9,313 nt of DNA, from contig JBDTCD010000137.1 of the NCBI GenBank assembly GCA_039923755.1, positions 1 to 9,313 on the forward strand, written 5' to 3'. The notes under the pieces are model-generated. The model worked only from the letters and a program-made list of their open reading frames with translations, ran no database searches and was not told the DNA's origin. Both the position numbers and the translations under genes were made by a program. This DNA comes from Terrimesophilobacter sp039923755 (GTDB taxonomy: Bacteria; Actinomycetota; Actinomycetes; Actinomycetales; Microbacteriaceae). Below are positions 5,584 to 9,313 of this stretch, piece by piece. Positions within the stretch are counted from its first letter, which is position 1; each line of letters begins with the position of its first letter.

Positions 5584-5587
5584 GTGA
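5572..5587. promoter_or_regulatory. NrdR box 2
   Basis: ACCCGCTATATAGTGA matches the NrdR consensus at 12 of 16 positions, with the core TATATAGTG intact. It is separated from box 1 by 16 bp, so both boxes lie on the same helix face, and it overlaps the promoter -10. Confidence 0.78.
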
Positions 5588-5589
5588 TG

Positions 5590-5735
5590 TGACTGCCGAG
5601 GGGCGCAACGGGTCGGAATCCGAGAATTCGACCGGAGTACACCCTCGTGCAGAGTATTTTCGGGCCGAATCAGGCCTCACGGGGAGAGATTACCGCCGGT
5701 CGGAACGGGAATCTCTCGGGATTTGGAGACACAAT
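5590..5735 (+). other. structured leader region of the nrd transcript
   Basis: From the predicted start to the nrdA ATG there are about 145 nt, long for this window where other genes are leaderless or have short leaders. A perfect 8-bp stem, GAGAGATT (5684-5691) with AATCTCTC (5710-5717), can be extended inward by 3 bp after one mismatch. It ends 7 nt before the ribosome binding site. No known riboswitch core, such as a cobalamin B12 box, is recognised. Confidence 0.4.
5725..5729 (+). promoter_or_regulatory. ribosome binding site that sets the nrdA start
   Basis: GGAGA lies 6 nt before the ATG at 5736. It fixes the start there rather than at the in-frame GTG at 5589, which overlaps the expected transcription start. 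Confidence 0.75.
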
Positions 5736-8216
5736 ATGACCATCACTGTCGTCAAGCGCAATGGGCAGCGCGAGCCGTACGACGCCAACAAGATTAACCT
5801 CGCGATTGAGAAGGCCAGCGCCGGCCTCGACGATAACATCACCTGGGTCACCCAGATTGCGAGCGAACTCGAGTTGACGCTTTTCGACGGCATCACCACC
5901 CAGCAGCTTGACGAAGCGGTGATCCAGGTTGCTCTTCAGAACGTCAAGGACGACCCCGAGTTCGACACCGTGGCTGCCCGGCTACTCCTGAAGACCATCT
6001 ACAAGCGCGTCCTGGGCGACTACGAGTCAGCTCAGGAACTCCGTCGCCTGCATGTCGAGCATTTCGCGCCCAACATCCGTCGAGGCGTCGATGAGGGGCT
6101 GCTCGACTCTCGCCTCATCGACCTGTTCGACCTCGACCTTCTCGCGAAGACGCTCGAGCCCGACCACGACGACCTGCTCAAATACATCGGCGTCGTCACT
6201 CTCAACAACCGTTACGGCATCAAGGGTAGGAACGGCGACGCGCTCGAGGTGCCACAATTCTTCTGGATGCGCATCGCCATGGGCCTCTCCCTGCACGAGG
6301 CGGACCCCAATGGGCAGGCCATCAAGTTCTACGAGAAGATGTCGAAGCTCGAGTACCTCGCAGCGGGCTCCACGCTCGTTAACGCCGGCACGAGTTACCC
6401 GCAGCTCGCGAACTGCTTCGTCATGGAGATGCAGGATGACATCGAGCACATCGCGAAGACCACGCGCGATGTGATGTGGCTCACCAAGGGCACCGGTGGT
6501 ATCGGCCTCTCCGTCACCAAGCTGCGTGCGCAGGGATCGCCGATCCGGAGCAACAACACGACCTCCACCGGCCCGATCCCGTTCATGCACACGATCGACT
6601 CTGTACTGCGGGCTGTGAGTCGCGGTGGCAAGAAATTCGGTGCACTGTGCTTTTACATGGAGAACTGGCACCTGGACTTCCCGGAGTTCCTGGATCTTCG
6701 TCAAAACTCTGGCGATCCATATCGCCGCACCCGCACAGCCAACACCGCCGTGTGGATCAGCGACGAGTTCATGAAGCGCGTGCAGAACGACGAGCCCTGG
6801 TACCTCTTCGACCCGCTTGAAGTTTCCGACCTGAACGAGCTGTACGGCAGAGCTTTCTCCGAGCGGTATGCGGAATATGCGGCGATGGCCGAGGCCGGCA
6901 CTATGCGGATGTTCAAGAAGATCACTGCTCGCGAACAGTTCAAGGCGATCCTCATTTCACTGTCCGCGTCCAGCCACCCGTGGCTCACCTGGAAGGACAC
7001 GATCAACAATCGTGCTCTTAACAACAACACGGGCACAATCCACCTGTCGAACCTGTGCACGGAGATCACGCTGCCGCAGGACGAAGACAATGTCTCAGTC
7101 TGCAACCTTGCTTCGATCAACCTGTCCCAGCACCTGCTTCCTCCAGTCGACGGTGGGCGGCCAACGATGGACTACGGGAAGATCGAAGAGAGTGCGAGAA
7201 TCGCCGTTCGCCAGCTCGACAACCTCATCGACATCACGAAGTCGAGCGTTCCGGAAGCGGACTTCTCCAATCAGCAGAACCGCGCCGTCGGACTCGGCGT
7301 CATGGGCTTCACCGACATCGTGGAGAAACTCGGTTACAGCTACGAGAGCGAAGAGTCCTACGACCTCATCGACGAGATCATGGAGCACGTGTCCTACGCG
7401 GCGATCGACGAGTCAGCCGAACTGGCGAAGGAACGCGGCGCATACCCGAACTTCCAGGGCTCAGGATGGTCGAAGGGCATGGTCCCGCTCGACAGCATCG
7501 CGACGACCGAAGCGGATCGCGGTGTACCGATCGCGGTGACCCGCACAACGCGCCTCGACTGGGACGCCATGCGCGTCAAGGTCAAGGGCGGGATGCGCAA
7601 TGCCACGCTCATGGCGATAGCGCCGACGGCATCCATTGGTCTAGTCGCAGGGACAACCCCGGGGCTGGACCCACAATTCACGCAGATTTTCAGCCGATCG
7701 ACCTCGAGCGGAAAGTTCCTCGAAGTGAACCGCAACCTTGTGAAGGATCTTCAGGAGCTCGGGCTGTGGGGCAACGTTCGCGAGTCGATCCTGCGCAGCC
7801 AGGGCGACGTACAGGTAATCGATGCGATCCCCGACCACCTCAAGGCAGTGTACAAGACGAGCTTCCAACTGTCGCCTTACGCATTCCTTGAGGTCGCGGC
7901 TCGCGCGCAGAAGTGGATCGACCAGGCCATCAGCCGCAACATGTACCTCGAAACCCGCGACCTCGGCGAAATGATGGACATCTACTACGGAGCTTGGGAG
8001 CGCGGTGTAAAGACGACGTACTACCTGCACATGAAGCCACGCCACCAGGCAGAACAGTCCACCGTGAAGGTGAACAAGTCGGAGGACATCAACACGGGCG
8101 AGAAGCGTGGATTCGCCGCTGCCAGTACACCGGCCGAGGCGCCGTCTGCTTCCGTCCCGTCAACACCGCGCAAAGGCTTCGGCTTCGCTGGGCTTTCCCC
8201 GAAAGACGGCGAATAG
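5736..8216 (+). CDS. nrdA: class I ribonucleotide reductase, alpha (catalytic) subunit, 826 aa, without C-terminal cysteines
   Basis: The enzyme reduces ribonucleoside diphosphates to deoxyribonucleotides together with the beta subunit encoded downstream. An N-terminal ATP-cone allosteric domain (about 3-92) begins VVKRNGQREPYDANKI, immediately after the chosen ATG. In the ten-stranded barrel the key residues are present: redox Cys227 (QLANCF), Asn439, thiyl-radical Cys441 and Glu443 (SNLCTEITLP), second redox Cys456 (VSVCNLAS), and the radical-transfer tyrosines Tyr762-Tyr763 (KTTYYLHMK). The only other Cys is Cys305. The tail after 770 is a Ser/Pro/Ala-rich linker ending GFGFAGLSPKDGE and holds no cysteine, although class I alpha subunits normally end in a Cys pair that passes electrons from thioredoxin or glutaredoxin. 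A small ORF with CxxC starts 2 nt after this stop. Control is by NrdR boxes upstream. Confidence 0.95.
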   Translation: MTITVVKRNGQREPYDANKINLAIEKASAGLDDNITWVTQIASELELTLFDGITTQQLDEAVIQVALQNVKDDPEFDTVAARLLLKTIYKRVLGDYESAQELRRLHVEHFAPNIRRGVDEGLLDSRLIDLFDLDLLAKTLEPDHDDLLKYIGVVTLNNRYGIKGRNGDALEVPQFFWMRIAMGLSLHEADPNGQAIKFYEKMSKLEYLAAGSTLVNAGTSYPQLANCFVMEMQDDIEHIAKTTRDVMWLTKGTGGIGLSVTKLRAQGSPIRSNNTTSTGPIPFMHTIDSVLRAVSRGGKKFGALCFYMENWHLDFPEFLDLRQNSGDPYRRTRTANTAVWISDEFMKRVQNDEPWYLFDPLEVSDLNELYGRAFSERYAEYAAMAEAGTMRMFKKITAREQFKAILISLSASSHPWLTWKDTINNRALNNNTGTIHLSNLCTEITLPQDEDNVSVCNLASINLSQHLLPPVDGGRPTMDYGKIEESARIAVRQLDNLIDITKSSVPEADFSNQQNRAVGLGVMGFTDIVEKLGYSYESEESYDLIDEIMEHVSYAAIDESAELAKERGAYPNFQGSGWSKGMVPLDSIATTEADRGVPIAVTRTTRLDWDAMRVKVKGGMRNATLMAIAPTASIGLVAGTTPGLDPQFTQIFSRSTSSGKFLEVNRNLVKDLQELGLWGNVRESILRSQGDVQVIDAIPDHLKAVYKTSFQLSPYAFLEVAARAQKWIDQAISRNMYLETRDLGEMMDIYYGAWERGVKTTYYLHMKPRHQAEQSTVKVNKSEDINTGEKRGFAAASTPAEAPSASVPSTPRKGFGFAGLSPKDGE

Positions 8217-8218
8217 CG

Positions 8219-8338
8219 GTGAACGAGGAAGAATTCTTCGTTCCCGTCGACCCCATGGACGAGCTGCAATGCGACAGCTGCCAGCGCGCTGGAGCTATGA
8301 CGATTGCGTCAGCAATCGTGCGACGCCAGCGCCGGTGA
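8219..8338 (+). CDS. small CxxC peptide, probable detached redox tail of NrdA, 39 aa
   Basis: The ORF starts with GTG 2 nt after the nrdA stop, in the -1 frame relative to nrdA. It has no clear Shine-Dalgarno, so translation is probably coupled to nrdA termination. The peptide begins acidic (NEEEFF), continues VPVDPMDELQ, and has Cys18-Asp-Ser-Cys21-Gln. This resembles the Cys-x-x-Cys-Gln ending seen in some class I alpha subunits, exactly the part missing from the NrdA upstream. The first 23 codons have G or C at 19 third positions. The last 16 codons (after CQR) are less biased (9 of 16), so selection may act mainly on the first part. Alternatives are a -1 frameshift fusion with nrdA, a real frameshift mutation or a sequencing error. 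The role is inferred; coding is likely. Confidence 0.62.
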   Translation: MNEEEFFVPVDPMDELQCDSCQRAGAMTIASAIVRRQRR

Positions 8339-8354
8339 AGCTGTGCTTCACCGG
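8332..8354 (+). terminator. perfect hairpin between the small CxxC gene and nrdB, possible attenuator or processing site
   Basis: CCGGTGAAGC (8332-8341) and GCTTCACCGG (8345-8354) form a perfect 10-bp stem with a 3-nt loop, overlapping the stop codon of the small ORF (8336-8338). An AT-rich stretch follows (TCTATGTAAATAAG) without a true U-run. It lies inside the operon, so partial termination or RNA stabilisation is more likely than full termination. Confidence 0.6.
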
Positions 8355-8373
8355 TCTATGTAAATAAGAAGTA

Positions 8374-8378
8374 AGGAA
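8374..8378 (+). promoter_or_regulatory. ribosome binding site of nrdB
   Basis: AAGGA precedes the ATG at 8388 by 9 nt, in an AT-rich stretch after the hairpin. Confidence 0.7.
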
Positions 8379-8387
8379 GCGATACAT

Positions 8388-9313
8388 ATGTCAGGGATTC
8401 TTGGTACCGGCGTGCAGGAAGGCTTGTTGCTCAAGCCGGTCAAGTACCAGTGGGCAATGGACCTCTACGATCAGGCAGTCGCCAACACCTGGTTTCCCAA
8501 CGAGATCCAGCTTGACCAGGACATCGCCGATTTCAAAAAGATGACGGATGAGGAGCGTCACGCGATCACGTTCCTCATGAGCTACTTCAACCCGAACGAG
8601 CTCCTCGTGAACAAGGCGCTGGCGTTCGGTGTATACCCCTACATCAATGCAGCAGAATGCCACCTCTACCTCGCGAAGCAAATGTGGGAAGAAGCAAACC
8701 ACTGCATGAGTTTCGAGTACGTGCTCGAAACCTTCCCAATCGACCGTGAGGCCGCCTACGGCTCCCACGTGAACGTGCCGTCGATGGCGCGCAAGGAAGA
8801 GTTTCAGGTCAAGTTCATTAAGCGCATGACGGAGGAAACCCTCGACATCACGACGGTGGAGGGCAAGCAGGACTTCGTGCGTAACCTTGTCGCGTACAAC
8901 ATCATCCTCGAAGGAATCTGGTTCTACTCGGGTTTCATGGTGGCGCTGAGCTTCCGGCAGCGGAACCTCCTGCGCAATTTCGGGTCGCTTATGGACTGGG
9001 TGATCCGTGACGAGAGCCTGCACCTGAAGTTCGGCATCAACCTGATCCTCACGGTGCTCGAGGAAAATCCAGAGCTGCAGACGCTGGAGTTTGCCGCTGA
9101 GATCAAGCAGATGATCTTGGATGCAGTAGAGATGGAAGAGGAATACAACCGCGACCTGCTGCCCAGCGGCATCCTCGGGCTCAACGCCACCTACATCAAC
9201 CAGTACGTGAAGTACCTCGCAGATCGTCGACTGGAGGAGCTCGGTTTCGATCCCGAATACAAGGTGTCGAACCCTGCGAAGTGGATGGCGACGGCGAACG
9301 ACACCTATGAGCT
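8388..9313 (+). CDS. nrdB: class I ribonucleotide reductase, beta (radical) subunit, class Ic-like, cut by window end
   Basis: The first 308 codons are present and the gene continues past the window edge. The ferritin-like fold of the beta subunit is clear. Metal ligands are Glu71 (NPNELL), Glu102 and His105 (WEEANH), Glu175 (ILEGIW), Glu209 and His212 (RDESLH). Trp35 (NTWFPNEI) fits the radical-transfer Trp. The position four after His105, which holds the radical Tyr in class Ia enzymes (Tyr122 in E. coli), is Phe109, and the first ligand is Glu rather than Asp. Spacings between ligands (31, 73 and 34 residues) match those I recall for the Chlamydia trachomatis Mn/Fe enzyme (Glu89, Glu120, Glu193, Glu227; Phe127), and Tyr111 corresponds to its Tyr129. 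The likely cofactor is therefore a Tyr-independent Mn/Fe centre. The metal content is inferred. Confidence 0.93.
   Translation, partial: MSGILGTGVQEGLLLKPVKYQWAMDLYDQAVANTWFPNEIQLDQDIADFKKMTDEERHAITFLMSYFNPNELLVNKALAFGVYPYINAAECHLYLAKQMWEEANHCMSFEYVLETFPIDREAAYGSHVNVPSMARKEEFQVKFIKRMTEETLDITTVEGKQDFVRNLVAYNIILEGIWFYSGFMVALSFRQRNLLRNFGSLMDWVIRDESLHLKFGINLILTVLEENPELQTLEFAAEIKQMILDAVEMEEEYNRDLLPSGILGLNATYINQYVKYLADRRLEELGFDPEYKVSNPAKWMATANDTYE

Noticed and set aside
5589..5735. In-frame GTG extension adding 49 residues to NrdA
   Set aside because: It would start on the predicted transcription start and next to NrdR box 2. The ATP-cone domain begins right after the ATG at 5736, which has a good ribosome binding site.
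8199..8218. Programmed -1 frameshift joining NrdA to the CxxC peptide
   Set aside because: The frame relation would allow it, but there is no classical slippery heptamer with a downstream stem placed correctly near the nrdA stop. Kept only as an alternative reading of the small ORF.
7913..8338. A 141-codon reading of the frame that contains the CxxC peptide
   Set aside because: The part overlapping nrdA is Arg/Pro/His-rich shadow sequence. Only the stretch after the nrdA stop has a protein-like composition.

Overview
The window looks like actinobacterial chromosome, most likely from a Microbacteriaceae-type organism. The reasons are moderately high GC, GC-rich third codon positions, promoters of the TAGGCT type placed 6 nt before the start codon (leaderless transcripts), and the protein families present. 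The family-level assignment is an inference from style, not from a marker gene.

Left part (1-2800): the start of a DUF4349-type lipoprotein gene on the minus strand, running off the left edge, then three plus-strand genes. These are a 65-aa charged helical protein with its own strong terminator hairpin, an alpha/beta hydrolase with an intact Ser-Asp-His triad, and an aldo/keto reductase with the full Asp-Tyr-Lys-His tetrad. The lipoprotein, hydrolase and reductase genes all have a -10-like hexamer exactly 6 nt before the start codon.

Middle part (2800-4200): one minus-strand gene joins an AbiEi-like winged-helix N-terminus to a VSR/DUF559-like nuclease C-terminus. It lies between two direct copies (64/68 identical) of a complex repeat built from CAATGCGGTG and its inverse. 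This could be a mobile or excisable unit, or an endonuclease associated with its own repeat family. Next to it, a 28-nt tandem duplication covers the end of the following minus-strand gene, an MFS transporter (4178-5392).

Right part (5400-9313): a class I ribonucleotide reductase operon reading right. The intergenic control region holds a pair of DnaA-box-like 9-mers facing each other, then two NrdR boxes 32 bp apart overlapping the promoter, then a structured leader of about 145 nt. NrdA (826 aa) has the active-site cysteines but no cysteine at its C-terminus, where the redox-shuttle pair normally sits. Two bases after its stop is a 39-codon ORF with a CDSCQ motif, which looks like the missing tail as a separate peptide. 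A perfect 10-bp hairpin separates this small gene from nrdB. NrdB (truncated by the window end) has Phe where the radical Tyr should be, Glu as first metal ligand, and metal-ligand spacing matching the Chlamydia Mn/Fe (class Ic) enzyme. A radical-Tyr-free beta subunit, an alpha subunit without its redox tail and a separate CxxC peptide in one operon are the most unusual content of the window.
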